Shown: one piece after another, positions 1-10,585 of the stretch
Numbering within the stretch: the first letter of the stretch is position 1
Layout: every line of letters starts with the position of its first letter
NCBI RefSeq assembly: GCF_000150955.2
Contig: NC_011671.1
Location: 1,116,001-1,180,000, forward strand
Direction of reading: 5' to 3'
DNA: 64,000 nucleotides
Source of the DNA: Phaeodactylum tricornutum CCAP 1055/1
Lineage: Eukaryota; Bacillariophyta; Bacillariophyceae; Surirellales; Neidiaceae
Notes under the pieces: model-generated
What the model saw: only the letters and a program-made list of their open reading frames with translations
Told to the model about the DNA's origin: nothing
Databases searched by the model: none
Translations under genes and position numbers: made by a program

Positions 1-2292
1 CCGAGATTGAGAAGCGAGCTTGGCTGTCATATCGATCAGCTCTCCCTGTAACTCGTCTACTTCATCCTTGCGATTGAAAGAAACATTATTCATGTTTGAG
101 CAAAGCTGAGATTTTTCTTTTTCTAGACGAGAAATATCGGATTCTTTGTTCGCTAGATCTTGCTTCAGCATACTGATTTCTTTGTTCAGCGATTGCAGCT
201 CTTCTTCCGCTTCGACTTCCAGCGCCTCCATCTCTGTTTCAACCTCTTTAATGCGATTCATCGACTCCATTTCCAAGTCAGCCTTTGACATTTGCGTTTC
301 CGTCAACTGTATTTTTAGCTTGTTGATCACGGCGTCAAGCTTCTTCTGAGCCTTAGAACTGCTCATTGGTCCCTCGCAGTTGTCTTCTATTTCTTCAAGC
401 TTTTTCTCAAGGTCGAGTGTTCGAAGTTGTTCCGCGTGAAGTGCCTTTTTGAGCTCTTCGCTTTCGTGTCGAACGGATTCAATTTCAGTCATTGTTTGGT
501 TCAATTCGGGCTGCAGCGCCTCAATTTGAGATCGAAGACGTAGAACTTCGCGGTCTTCCTGTTCCGATTTTTTCTCATCCTCCATGGCGTTCATGGTGGA
601 TACACAGTCCAGCTGAGCTTTGAGATCTCTGACAGCATCTTCTCCCTTCAAACAGCGGCGTTCCGCATCACGACGAGCAGCGTCGTTTGCTTCGTTCTCC
701 GATCTCAGCATATTTAATCGTGTCTCTCGCTCACGAAGGGCATCTTCCAAGTCTGCTACTTTAACACGCAGATTTTCAATTTGAGCTTCTTTCTCGGCCA
801 GCCTGGCTTTTAAAGTCGAATCCTTGCTCTCCCCAGCAATTGATGCCTCTGTTGTATTGGTCACATCTGCAAGGTCGGCTCGCAAAGATGCCACTGTTTG
901 GCGTTCTGCATATAGTTCGTTTTCTAGTGAAAGGACTAGACTCCTTTCCTTCTCCAGCTCGCGTTTCATTTCCGTTAGTTCGATCGCCCCAACTTCCACT
1001 TCCGCGGCACCAACTATGGCTTCTCCGGACTTTGTTGTGTGTACGCGTCGCTCAAGCGACGCAACAAGACCGGAAATCTTGCCGCCATTAGCTGAGGATT
1101 CGACTGAAGAAGAACCGTCTACGCGAGCCAAAATACCCGTAGACGGGCTTGTATCTGGCCGTGCACTGTGATTCGATCCTGTCGGAATCGAAGATTTTGG
1201 GATATCTGACCGATCCCGAACTGTCACATTCTGGTAAACATCTGGCGACTGCGGCCTGACCGACGACAAAGATCCGTCAGCAGTCTGTCGGCGCAATTCC
1301 ATGACCTCGTCATTGAGCTTTCTGTTCTGCTTACGCAAAAGTATGACGTCGTCAGAAGCCTTGTCGTTATTGATCCCTGTGTCTCTTTCTTTGGCTTCTT
1401 CCAATGTTTTCAGTTGCTTCTTGAGAGATTGGTACTTGTTGTGCTCATCGGTGAGTGACTCCGAAAGGCCGGTGATGGTTTTTTCTTGCTCGGATGCCTT
1501 GGCCTGCAAAAGCTCTAGACGCTGTTCAAGCCTGTCAATTTCGTCCCCGAGAGATTGTCGTTCGGACGCCGTCACCGGAGTACTGTTTTGATTGGCCCGA
1601 TCAACCGTAAATTTGACCACTTGCTCTTTCAGAGCCGCATTTTCTATTGCGAGCGCTTCGCGTTGACCGTCCAGCTGAATTATAGCGTCATTGCGTTCTT
1701 CGACGACTCTATTAATTTCCCTTTCCTTCTTGGCGAATTCCTGGTTGCGGTCGAATCGGACCGCTTCAATTTCCTGCTTGGCATTGGTCAAATCTTGAAA
1801 GAGCGAATCCTTGTCTGTTTCAAGTTCCATGATCTGCTCGTGAAGATAGTCCATTTCTTGTCGCGATTCCACAATCTCGTGATCCGCCTGTGCCAAATTT
1901 TCCTGCAACTGTTTGATTTCGTTTCCGTGTGCCTCGCGTTCATCTGCCAAAACCTTCCGCAAGCGATGTACTTCCTTTTCCTGGTCCTGGTTCGACAACC
2001 GCTCTTCCAGAATTTCGTTCGTTTCTTCGCTTTTCTTCAGACGTCCGGTCAAGTCGTCCACTAGTTTTTGGTTGGACACGGCTAAGGAGGTCATGTGATT
2101 CATGTATTCTTTCTCGAGAACAGCCTTTTCGTTTTCTACTTTAGCGAGCTCTTTCTTCAGTAAATTGGACCATTCTTCGTTTCCGGGGACAGCGGACGAG
2201 ACGGAACTCTTGGTGTCGTCTTCCAGTTCGCGGAGACGCGAGCGGAGGTCGGAAATTTCCGTCAGCAGGGTTGCTTCCGCGTTGGTCGTCAT
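1..2292 (-). CDS. Long coiled-coil protein, C-terminus outside window
   Basis: Read on the minus strand from the ATG at 2292, the frame stays open for 764 codons up to the left edge, so this is an N-terminal fragment of a larger protein with no intron in the visible part. Nearly all of it is heptad-rich, charged sequence (Glu, Lys, Gln, Arg, Leu) typical of a long parallel coiled coil. A Ser/Thr/Pro/Asp-rich linker at about residues 345-405 breaks it into two rods. I see no motor head, ATPase motif, membrane segment or zinc site in the visible part. Architectures of this kind occur in golgins, centrosomal or nuclear-lamina-like tethers and myosin tails, but low-complexity coiled coil cannot assign a family. 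The reading frame is very secure; the function is unknown. Confidence 0.85.
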   Translation of the reverse strand, partial: MTTNAEATLLTEISDLRSRLRELEDDTKSSVSSAVPGNEEWSNLLKKELAKVENEKAVLEKEYMNHMTSLAVSNQKLVDDLTGRLKKSEETNEILEERLSNQDQEKEVHRLRKVLADEREAHGNEIKQLQENLAQADHEIVESRQEMDYLHEQIMELETDKDSLFQDLTNAKQEIEAVRFDRNQEFAKKEREINRVVEERNDAIIQLDGQREALAIENAALKEQVVKFTVDRANQNSTPVTASERQSLGDEIDRLEQRLELLQAKASEQEKTITGLSESLTDEHNKYQSLKKQLKTLEEAKERDTGINNDKASDDVILLRKQNRKLNDEVMELRRQTADGSLSSVRPQSPDVYQNVTVRDRSDIPKSSIPTGSNHSARPDTSPSTGILARVDGSSSVESSANGGKISGLVASLERRVHTTKSGEAIVGAAEVEVGAIELTEMKRELEKERSLVLSLENELYAERQTVASLRADLADVTNTTEASIAGESKDSTLKARLAEKEAQIENLRVKVADLEDALRERETRLNMLRSENEANDAARRDAERRCLKGEDAVRDLKAQLDCVSTMNAMEDEKKSEQEDREVLRLRSQIEALQPELNQTMTEIESVRHESEELKKALHAEQLRTLDLEKKLEEIEDNCEGPMSSSKAQKKLDAVINKLKIQLTETQMSKADLEMESMNRIKEVETEMEALEVEAEEELQSLNKEISMLKQDLANKESDISRLEKEKSQLCSNMNNVSFNRKDEVDELQGELIDMTAKLASQSR

Positions 2293-3493
2293 GGTGGACC
2301 TCTCGTCCTCCCCGGGTCTATCACGCATACAGTACGAGAAAGAAGCGCAGTCCTCGCAATCCGCGTCGCGACGAACGTCCAGACTCACAACGCAACACTC
2401 ACAGACAAAAGCTTTATTCTCCGTTGTCTAGTCGTCGTTGTCTTCGGGGGAGCGGACCGAAACCTCTAAGTCTTGGAAGGGTCCCTACGGTGCAAACGAT
2501 CACGAAGGGGGCCCAAGCAAGCACGGCAACGTGGGCCGAGTTTGGTTCCGAATGAACGGCAATCTCCGGCTTGAGGAGAAAAGGTTGACTGACAGTGGAG
2601 GTGACAGGGACCCAGGAGCAGTAGTAGACTGAAAGGGTACAGTGGGTTCTGATCGTCCAAGAACAAATCATGGGGGAGTTTTGCCCGCGTGAATCGTTCT
2701 ACGCAGGAACGCTCCGTATTGTCATCTCTCCGTTCGACTCGTTTCTAATTGCCTCGGACGAGATAATTGGCGAGACAGCAAAATAGGTAACAATAGGGAG
2801 TTGCCAGACATACTATATTACCTATTGATGTTCCTGTCCGGCTCGAAATTTGTGTCCGCGATTAAAAATATTTAACCATCTCGGTCGATATGTAACGACT
2901 CCCGGATTAGTAGTTTCTCGTGACAACCGTGAGTCGCATCCCAAGCCAACCGATGACCATGCCAATCACGCATCCCTTTCCCCGTTCCGAAGCGTCCTCC
3001 TAGGACAGATAGCCCTCTCGCCGGAGGCAGTGTGTGCCTTTGCGAACGGTAACGTCAAGAGTGCCTTCACCGTATAATGCTCGTACGTTACGTACACATG
3101 CCCACACCGTTCGCAGGACAGAAAATCTACACGGTACTATGGCGCAGGATAAAACGTATACGCCGATCGTTGATGCTACACCGTCTAAGTTTCCTCCTAG
3201 TCTACATTTCCGATATTCACAAGGCTTCAAAGACACAAATTCTACAAATTAAACGGAGGTAGACAGGTCCTCGTTTTGCTTTTTGTCTCCTTGGGTTAGA
3301 CAAGGCGATGATAGTCAACATTGTCAGCCTCTCCCCCCTACCCACGGCAGTCTCCAATAGCTTGGAACAAAGGCACTAGATGCTCTTGCCATGATTGGTC
3401 CCGGTCCATGCTTCCGGCTGTTCGGGAGAGACTCTGAATAGGCTGAGCGTTCCGAGGTGTGTGTTATCTCCTACCACCACCAGGTGTAGTTTT
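2293..3493. other. Intergenic region, upstream of the coiled-coil gene and downstream of SLD5
   Basis: No convincing gene. Short open frames here lack coding character. A copy of the recurring palindrome-like motif (ttgactgacagtg) lies at 2585-2597, about 290 bp upstream of the coiled-coil ATG, so part of this stretch is probably that gene's promoter and leader. The right part (about 3250-3493) should hold the SLD5 3' UTR. Confidence 0.5.
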
Positions 3494-4440
3494 TTAATGG
3501 AGGAGTTGGATGGTCCCGTCCGTGATGGATTCATGCAGTTTGTGGTAGGGCGCAATGAGACAGGTTCCCGGCGCCAGCGACTGCTGCTCCACGAGCACGG
3601 GCGAGTCGTGGCAAATTCGTGCAAAGACGTACGTTTCGGTATCGGGTTCGTCTATCATGTGGGTTTCGTCGAGTTTGGCAAAGTCGTCTTCGACAATGTG
3701 ATCCAACACGGTCGTACGCAAGTGGCGTTCCAGAATCGTTCCGTAGCCTTTCAAAAACTCCAACTGATTGTACACCAAGCGATGGATGGAAGGTGAGAAT
3801 ACCACCTGCTATTCGTCATTGCCGTATGATTTAGAAACGTGTATTTACTTACTTCCGCGACACTCATGCGATCCGCCATTCGTCGCATGTAAAGAGGATG
3901 TTTTTCAATCTTTTCGAGCCGCGTCCGGAGCAAGTCCGTAACGACGTACTGTACACGCTCGGTGTCCATTCGTACCAGACTAGCAAAGAGCGCTTGTAGA
4001 TTGGGGTTACTCGAGAGCTCCGCATTTTCCATCTCCAACCGTTCTTCCACGGACCGGATCAAACCTTGTAGGAGTTCCTCGTTGTAGGGTAAGAGTTCCG
4101 GAGATTGTCGTTCCTGTTGCCACCACGTTTTGAGTTTAGTGTAGGGCAATTCGGCCAGAAGTGCATCTTCCGCAAGCGAACTACTCTCCCCTACATCTTC
4201 CAAAGCAAAGTCTGGTTCGTCGTGCGGGTCATCCCCGTGCCCAATACTCCCGTCCTCGTCGAAGCGGGATGAACGAATGTTGGGCAATTCGATTTGTTCG
4301 CGCGGTGCATCCGTGTCGTCCCAGTCTCGTTCTTCTTCCTGTTGCTCGAGAGTTTCCCCACGACGAGCGGTTTGGTCGTTGTTGTTGTCATCTGCCTCCG
4401 CATCCTTGATTTCGTCAAGAAGGTTGTAGAGGTCCGCCAT
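3494..4440 (-). CDS. SLD5: GINS complex subunit SLD5 (GINS4)
   Basis: Two exons: 4440-3853 and 3808-3494, giving about 299-300 residues. GINS is part of the CMG replicative helicase. The alpha-helical A domain is seen in the stretch 'LKTWWQQERQSPELLPY' followed by a helix rich in Glu and Leu. Exon 2 gives the small beta-strand B domain, ending 'GTIQLLH', matching the family's C-terminal pattern (G-x-hydrophobic-Q-L). An acidic N-terminal extension of roughly 100 residues makes it longer than animal SLD5 (about 220). I start at the ATG giving MADLYNLL; the frame remains open upstream to 4584 but that stretch looks like leader. The intron is tiny (44 or 47 nt, donor GTAAGT) and has a tandem NAGNAG acceptor (tagcag), so one Gln may be included or skipped. 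Confidence 0.9.
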
Positions 4441-5089
4441 GGTCGGTCGCCCCGAGAAATAGAGTGAGTATGTATGTGTGTGATTGTCGAGTGTGTCGAC
4501 TTTGGTTGTACCATCTATACGGACGCTGGGTGGGCGAGCGTGACCATTCCAATAAGCGCGAACTACTAGTACGCGCCAACCCATCGTTTACCGTTGTCTC
4601 TGAGACACGCACCCGACAGTGACTTTCTCTACCGCGCGGAGGCTGATCCGTCATATTCTGGCTTCGGAACGACCCAGTGACGGTCGAACATCAATACCGG
4701 GTCCGAAGAATTCGGTCCAGTCACAACCAATCCAAAAGGGTTCGGTGACGGGGACACTGTTTTACTTATGGTACCATCAGTCATTGAGTCCGAAAAAGAC
4801 CAAAGTACGACTTTGTTCCGACGGGTACGTTGGCTATATTTACCGCTCCCATCACCGTTTTGGTTGGCGACGACGACGACGCTAACGCCAACGGCGACGG
4901 CGGGACGCGAAGCCGATGAGCGTTTTTGGTCGTCCCGCGCCCTCTCACTGTCAATCGTGGGCTTCGGCATAGGGCACACACACAAAATATAATACACACT
5001 ATCCACTCCACACACAGGCAACCCATCAACACTCGTCCTACAATACTTTCAAGGAAGCGATTCGTGTCCGTTTTCTCTCCATTCCCCGC
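4441..5089. promoter_or_regulatory. Divergent promoter between SLD5 and the TMEM65-like gene
   Basis: No gene seen. Two copies of the recurring motif are present: ccgacagtgact at 4613-4624, about 173 bp upstream of the SLD5 ATG, and tcactgtcaa at 4945-4954, about 145 bp upstream of the TMEM65-like ATG. Their placement on each side of the gap suggests two promoters back to back (inference). Confidence 0.4.
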
Positions 5090-6285
5090 ATGCATTCGAA
5101 TCTAATACGCTGGGCATCCAGCTCTTCCGTGGGACGTCGTCACGTCGTTACCGTCGCATCCCGCTCGTGGTGGGTCCGGTGTTTTTCCACCACTTCGTCG
5201 GGCCCGGGGCGCGGTGGATACCGCCGCCCCCGTCCCAAAGCGATGCACTCCTCCGCCGCCCATCCCCACTCCGTTGCGGCGGTAGCTACCGCACCCTCGA
5301 CGTCGACCGTCTGGAACCACCAACCCGCGAAAGACGCCGTGCCGCGGCCTTCCGTCGAGGCTCTCAAAACCATATTCACAGCCTCGGCCATTCCCATGGT
5401 AGGGTTTGGCTTTATGGACAATTTTGTAAGTGCCTTGGTGTCGTTTGACGTGTATGGACAGGTGTCCGTGTATACGTGCGGGGCGTGTTCGTAGCGTGTC
5501 GTGCAGCACCAACAGTCCCTCACCGTGTGGTTGTCTTTGGTATTGCATTGTTTTGCTGTGGACGACAGGTTATGATTCAAGCCGGACAGTACATTGACAG
5601 TACACTTGGTGTGCAGTTGGGTCTCGCCACCATGACGGCGGCTGCTGCGGGACAAGTCGTCTCGGACGTCAGTGGCGTAGTGTTCGGAGGAACGTTGGAG
5701 CGCTTTCTACAGCGGTTGGGTTTGATACGATCGCCCTGTCTTACATCAGCCCAACGCCAGTTGCCGATCACTCGGAACGTCACCATGGCCGGCGCCGTGC
5801 TCGGGGTCATTGTCGGTTGCGCACTCGGAGCCTGTACCTTGTGCTTTGTGGATTTGGAAGCCCGTGATCGCATACATCACGCCACACAGTTGCGGGATTT
5901 GGTCACCGACCTGGTCGCCGGTGGGAGTGCCGACGAAGCCGCGCTCGTCTGTGAACGCGCAACCGTGCACGTCAAGCAGACGGGCTCCTACGATCTCGCG
6001 CACATGAAGATGGAACCGAACGCCCTCACCAGTCTCGTGCTTTTGGAAGACGGGTCCAACGGTAGTGCGGCGGCCAGGGATTGTGCCGCGCAACGAGAGG
6101 TCATTGTCGACGAGAACGGCAAGGCTCTTTACGCACCCGTCGTCAAACTGAACGGTGACGTCATGGCGGTAGTGGAACTGCGGAAAAGCGATCAGATGGA
6201 AGCCTTCCGTCCGGCCGATCTGCATACGGCCAAGGTCATGGGACGCCACATTGCCATTTTCATGGACCGGATCATTGAATCCTAA
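5090..6285 (+). CDS. TMEM65-family mitochondrial membrane protein with C-terminal GAF-like domain
   Basis: Exons 5090-5425 and 5569-6285 (intron 143 nt, GTAAGT donor, GACAG acceptor) give 350 residues. The N-terminus is Arg/Ser-rich with no acidic residues for about 80 residues, as in a mitochondrial presequence. The TMEM65 core is plain: 'FTASAIPMVGFGFMDNF' then 'IDSTLGVQLGLATMTAAAAG' and 'VVSDVSGVVF', followed by a third hydrophobic segment (ITRNVTMAGAVLGVIVGCAL). Human TMEM65 is an inner-membrane protein tied to mitochondrial sodium/calcium exchange. The last 130 or so residues are not part of the usual family: they read like a GAF domain, with a conserved-looking end (residues for 'YAPVVKLNGDVMAVVELRK' and then a helix). 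The core call is firm; the GAF assignment is by pattern only. Confidence 0.85.
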
Positions 6286-6841
6286 AAAAACGGCACTGCC
6301 AAGTTTTGAGGGTACACGACACACCGTAGTCGTAAGGTGGCAACTGGACGAAACAGTCCACCAATTGTTACCCGATTTTAACTGTATACAGAGAATTCTG
6401 CTCCTTTTGAATGTCCAGTATACACCTTTTACCGTGAGTAGAAATCATTCGAGCCCTGCACGTTCGCACCTCGGGTTGTTACGTCATATCCGGGTTATAT
6501 GACGGGTGAGTCCCAATCGTCGAGGTCAAACCATTCTCGCACGACTTCTTCTTGAGTTGTCAAGGGTTTCACATGACAAATGATTCTGTTTCGGCCCGAA
6601 GAACATGCATGCGCAAACCAAGATATATCGCGTCGAACTCACAGTCAAGCTTACGTAAGGTCTCGCTCGACACAAGCGAGCAAACGAGGCTTGGTGGGAT
6701 TGCATCCAACCTTTATCAAACAACCGGAAGTAGCCAATGATGTCCTTGTCGATGGCAAGGCGCGGGGGATCGTCCACGAGGGTGTCGAGACATTGGCCGA
6801 GGCGATACTCGGGCACCCCAGGACACCAATTGCCGACAACC
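6286..6841. other. Intergenic region upstream of the BTB gene
   Basis: No gene supported. A motif copy (ctcacagtcaag) lies at 6638-6649, about 200 bp before the preferred BTB start. The left part should hold the 3' UTR of the TMEM65-like gene. The frame of the BTB gene is open back to 6737, but that stretch reads like leader. Confidence 0.4.
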
Positions 6842-7468
6842 ATGGTACAGGGTTCTCATGGTCGGACCTTGGGAGAAATTGAACGACACGGCAAAGGCGA
6901 CGCCTGTATTGTCTTGAACGTGGGAGGGAAGGAATTCTACACGTTGCGGTCGACCGTGGCCGAAAATCCGGTGTTGGCCGATCACGTGGCAAGGGCGGAA
7001 GCCAACCAGGAAATTGTACGCAACGGAGCAGTGTTCATTGACCGCGATCCTTCACATTTCGGCTTTATTCTGCAGTACCTGAGGAACCGCGTCGAACTGC
7101 TGTCCTACGGCAGAACGACCGTGAGTCTGCGCAAGAATACCCAAAATTATGTGCAGCTTCCGGAGGACCACAAAGTTTTGAGTGAGGTTTTTGTGGAGGC
7201 TTCCTATTTTCGAATTACCGAGTTGCAGGAAAAATTGTGTGATCAAAGTGTTCTCGCAAATGCTACCCGTTTTTTCAATAAGGGGATAAATCCGTTCGAA
7301 GCGGCATCCAAAATGGCCGCAAGGTTGCGAGGACTTGTTCTTGCCGTCGGTGGTATCGCAGGCACAACTACGGTGGCGACTCTTGCGGAGTTTGAGAAAA
7401 TGTCGCAGTGGCTGGGACTTTCATCAAAGTCAAAGGGAGATGACGAGGAAGATCCGATACTAGATTGA
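6842..7468 (+). CDS. KCTD-type BTB/POZ (T1) domain protein
   Basis: A 208-residue protein from the ATG at 6842 (good context, aaccATGg). The T1/KCTD BTB fold is clear: 'IVLNVGGKEFYTLRSTV', then 'FIDRDPSHFGFILQYLRNR'. KCTD proteins form oligomers and often act as adaptors for CUL3 ubiquitin ligases or other partners; potassium-channel T1 domains look alike but there is no channel pore here. After the BTB come a mixed region and a hydrophobic stretch (about 'RGLVLAVGGIAGTTTVATLA') that might be a single membrane helix, then an acidic tail. An alternative ATG at 6737 would add 35 Arg/Ser-rich residues. Partner and role cannot be read from the sequence. Confidence 0.82.
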   Translation: MVQGSHGRTLGEIERHGKGDACIVLNVGGKEFYTLRSTVAENPVLADHVARAEANQEIVRNGAVFIDRDPSHFGFILQYLRNRVELLSYGRTTVSLRKNTQNYVQLPEDHKVLSEVFVEASYFRITELQEKLCDQSVLANATRFFNKGINPFEAASKMAARLRGLVLAVGGIAGTTTVATLAEFEKMSQWLGLSSKSKGDDEEDPILD

Positions 7469-7826
7469 GCTAACACCGAGGCTAATTTTGTCGAGACGAA
7501 AAAGACACTGCGATACGGCAAAGATGTTTGTCACAAGAACGACAAGTTTTGGAAGGCGCCATATTATCGAAGTTTCCTCCTATTTTGAAGTTCCGCTCGC
7601 CATTTTGATTCCGCATGGTTTGAAGCGAACTTTTTGTTTGGAACTGCAGCTTAAAAGGCTAGTAACACGGACACATAGTTCTATTCACACAAAAGTACAA
7701 GATTATAATTGTTCGATGAAGGACCCCATCTGGAACATCATTCATTCCCAAACCAAAATCGCTGTCGACTCGAAGTTTTGCTGGATGTATGCATTACCGA
7801 TGTAGCAGTCACGGCTGCTGTAGGAC
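7469..7826. other. Convergent 3' gap
   Basis: Lies between the stop codons of the BTB gene (+) and the antiporter (-). I see only AT-rich UTR-like sequence, no gene or repeat. Confidence 0.5.
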
Positions 7827-9265
7827 TTATTGTCCCTGACTATGATTGTACTCAGAATTCGACAAAGTTTCCAATGGGTTCTCTGATTCGACATCGCTAC
7901 GATGTCGAGTCGTTGGTTCTGTTTTTGAAACTTCATACTTGGCAATCGTGTATCGCAAAAGGAACGGAGGAATAATCTCACTCAGGAGGACTGCCAATAC
8001 GACACTGGCGTACAATCCACGATCGGTTAGACCGTTATCGACGGCAAACACCGCGATAACGAAGGCGAACTCTCCTTCCGACGCCATGCTGAAACCCGTA
8101 ATCAAGCAGTCGCGAAGATGGGGGCCGGTGAAGTTGCGGCTTTCATGCATATTCGGGACGAGAAACCCAACCGCAAGTTTTCCGAACAGCGACGAGAAAA
8201 ATACCATTCCGCGCCAAAGTACCTGGACGTCTCCGAAATCCCTGACGGGGACTTGGAAGCCAATGCTTGCCGCGAAGAACATTCGCATGCACCACGTTGT
8301 TACTCGCTTGAACTGACTAATGAAAAGCTGATGGGTTCCCTCTGCGCTACAAAAGGCAAGACCAGTGACGAATCCTCCCATTAAATACGATGCTTGGGCG
8401 TAAAACGTCGCTGGTACCATTGCTAGAAGGATCCCGAAGAGTATGATGAGTTGAGCCTCATCGCGATGTTCGGATGGGATTTTGCTAATCAAATATTTCT
8501 CTCTGATATTCGGTAATACAAAGAGCGCAATATAACCCCCGAGCAAGAGAAAAAGGAAGGCCGAAAGAATCGGAACAACGACACCAACCACTGTGATCTC
8601 CCCGGTCAAGGCCTCGAGCTGACTCAAAATCACCAATGCGAGCATATCGTCTACAATTGCGGCCGAAACAATCAGCTGACCAAGGGGTGTTGATGAAATT
8701 CCACCGTTCTTGAGAACGTTCAGCGCGATGCCCATTGATGTCGGCCCGAACGTTGCGCCAGCCCCAATTGCTGCCTTACCTTCAAACCCCATGCCGTAGG
8801 CCAAGCTAATTCCGATTGAAATTGGTAAAATCGATCCAACTACAGCGATTGTAAATCCGCGTATTCCAATAACTTTCAAATTCTTGACGTCAATGTCCAT
8901 GGCAGCTTCGAGCACTGTCAAAATAAGTCTTATTGCCATCCGGAGCCTTAGCCTGTCTGTATGGTAATGGATACTTGCAAGATCAAACTATCTGTCCCTT
9001 CCACCACTTACCCGATTTCTCCGAGCAGCACCCACGCTTGAGGGATGGGAGCAAAGTTAGCCAGTGGCGGTCCCAAGAGAATGCCAGCAACAATTTCCCC
9101 GGTCAAGGCCGGCATCCGTAAAAGGCTGGCGACACGTCCGGACAGGTAGACTGCTGTAAGGAAAACGAGCGCGTAGTAAAAGTCCTCATAATAAATAATT
9201 TGGACTCCGAAAGACGCATCTTCTAGTTCCCGGGGAGCATCCTTAAGCATTCGGAATGGCATCAT
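7827..9265 (-). CDS. Monovalent cation/proton antiporter, CPA2 (KefB/NapA-like) family
   Basis: Exons 9265-9012 and 8952-7827 joined across a 59-nt intron (GTAAGT donor, acagacag acceptor) give 459 residues. The joined sequence runs smoothly through the helix 'GEIGLRLRMAIRLILTVLEA', which confirms the splice. About a dozen hydrophobic segments are visible. Family marks are the N-terminal 'RMPALTGEIVAGILLGPPLA', the unwound-helix region 'AGATFGPTSMGIALNVLKN' and the Asp-pair helix 'GQLIVSAAIVDDMLALVIL', where the two Asp residues are expected to bind cation and protons. There is no C-terminal KTN/RCK domain, only a short hydrophilic tail rich in Ser, Glu and Asn. Which ion it moves and in which membrane it sits are not determined; the N-terminus has no obvious plastid signal. 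Confidence 0.88.
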
Positions 9266-9679
9266 GGGTCGGACGCTTTTCGCATGGTGCTAGATGTAGT
9301 TTGGCACAAATAATGTGACAGGTTCTCGACGAAACAGTAAAAAGGGGAAAATGGCACGAATTACGAACGTGACGTTGCGATGACGTCGGTTCGAGATGAG
9401 CAGTATTATACAATGAGTGATTCTGAGAAGAGATAGGACTGAAACATAAGTGACCGAGACAGACAATCCCTAGCTAAAAGGCAAACACCAACGTTCCATT
9501 AGGCAGCCCGTCTTTTCAGCTAGTAGCAATATAGAAAACAAAAGAACGGAGAACTATTTACGAGGAGGTTGCAGAGAAATCAGAAACGCCGAGAGCTGAT
9601 CAGGCTCTTTCTCTGAACTTGTTGTAAGTGCCAAGGAAGGCAAGCAAGCAATTCTTACTCTGATTCAAGTAGACAATAA
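9266..9679. other. Tandem intergenic region
   Basis: Between the antiporter start and the EMC2 stop, both on the minus strand. It should carry the antiporter promoter and the EMC2 3' UTR. No gene, motif cluster or repeat seen. Confidence 0.4.
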
Positions 9680-10585
9680 TTACAAATCTGCGGTATATTC
9701 AGTCATGAGAGTTTTGACAGCTTGAAACATATCCGATCCTTCGTACGAAGACAAAACTTGTTCTGACCCGTACCGAACCAACTCTTTGGCGACTTGTATC
9801 TCATATTCATCCACCGACTTCTTTCCAGCGCTCGCCGCTTCCTCTAAATATGCATTGGCAACTGAGACGAGGCCAAACTGTGCCCTGCGGTCCGTGGCAT
9901 CCAGTTCGAGTGCCTGTGCCATGTGTTTCCGCGCCGAGAGAAGATTCTCCATTCCTCCTATTGTGGCGTAACACTCTGCTAATTCGACATGCATTTTGGC
10001 GTCTGAAGGTACTCCAAGTATGACTTCTTCAAGCGCAAACGCTGCACCCTTAAAATCACCGAGCTCTTTTCGCAATCGCGCCATCTCGTACCACGCCCCC
10101 GAATCCGCGTACACCTGCTTCAGATACACATTCAATGCTTCCATTGATTCGACTTCTTTCCCGACTTGAGCTTTCAACATGCAGTACTTTCTTTTCAACG
10201 CTTGCAAGTTTGCCGGGCTCTCTTTGAGCAAGTCGTCGTAAATGATTTCCGCACCGGCGTAGTCTTCCGCTCCTTCCAGACAGCGTGCCAGCAAACGGCG
10301 GAAGCGGGTGGACTCCTTGGCAATGCCGGCCGCTTTGAGTTTGTCCAAACAGACTTCGGCCGTTCCCGGATCATGCGCATCGAGCGCGCCTAAACACACT
10401 TGCTCGAGCACGGCTAGACGCGCGACTTCATCCGAGAGACCCCGGGAGAGATCGGTACCTAGCAGGGCCTTGCCGTGCCGGACGACAAGTTCCGGTTCCC
10501 GGAGTTGATGTATGCGAATGTAACGAAGCGCATTCAGGTGATCACTTTGTTTGATCAGCGTGGGTAGATCGGCATCCGTCTGCAT
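9680..10585 (-). CDS. EMC2: ER membrane protein complex subunit 2 (EMC2, TPR protein)
   Basis: The frame from the ATG at 10585 gives 301 residues, matching the usual EMC2 length (about 300). EMC2 is a cytosolic TPR scaffold of the EMC insertase, which puts tail-anchored and multi-pass proteins into the ER membrane. The protein is a superhelix of TPR-like hairpins, for example 'AGAEIIYDDLLKESPANLQALKRKYCML' split over two helices, then 'ESMEALNVYLKQVYADSGAW' and 'FKGAAFALEEVILGVPSDA', in the order typical of the family. The open frame extends upstream to an ATG at 10732, but the extra 49 residues are Pro/His-rich and not EMC2-like, so I prefer 10585. Confidence 0.88.
   Translation of the reverse strand: MQTDADLPTLIKQSDHLNALRYIRIHQLREPELVVRHGKALLGTDLSRGLSDEVARLAVLEQVCLGALDAHDPGTAEVCLDKLKAAGIAKESTRFRRLLARCLEGAEDYAGAEIIYDDLLKESPANLQALKRKYCMLKAQVGKEVESMEALNVYLKQVYADSGAWYEMARLRKELGDFKGAAFALEEVILGVPSDAKMHVELAECYATIGGMENLLSARKHMAQALELDATDRRAQFGLVSVANAYLEEAASAGKKSVDEYEIQVAKELVRYGSEQVLSSYEGSDMFQAVKTLMTEYTADL

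Noticed and set aside
5102-6324. Long minus-strand frames opposite the TMEM65-like gene
   Set aside because: Antisense shadows caused by the GC-rich third positions of the real gene.
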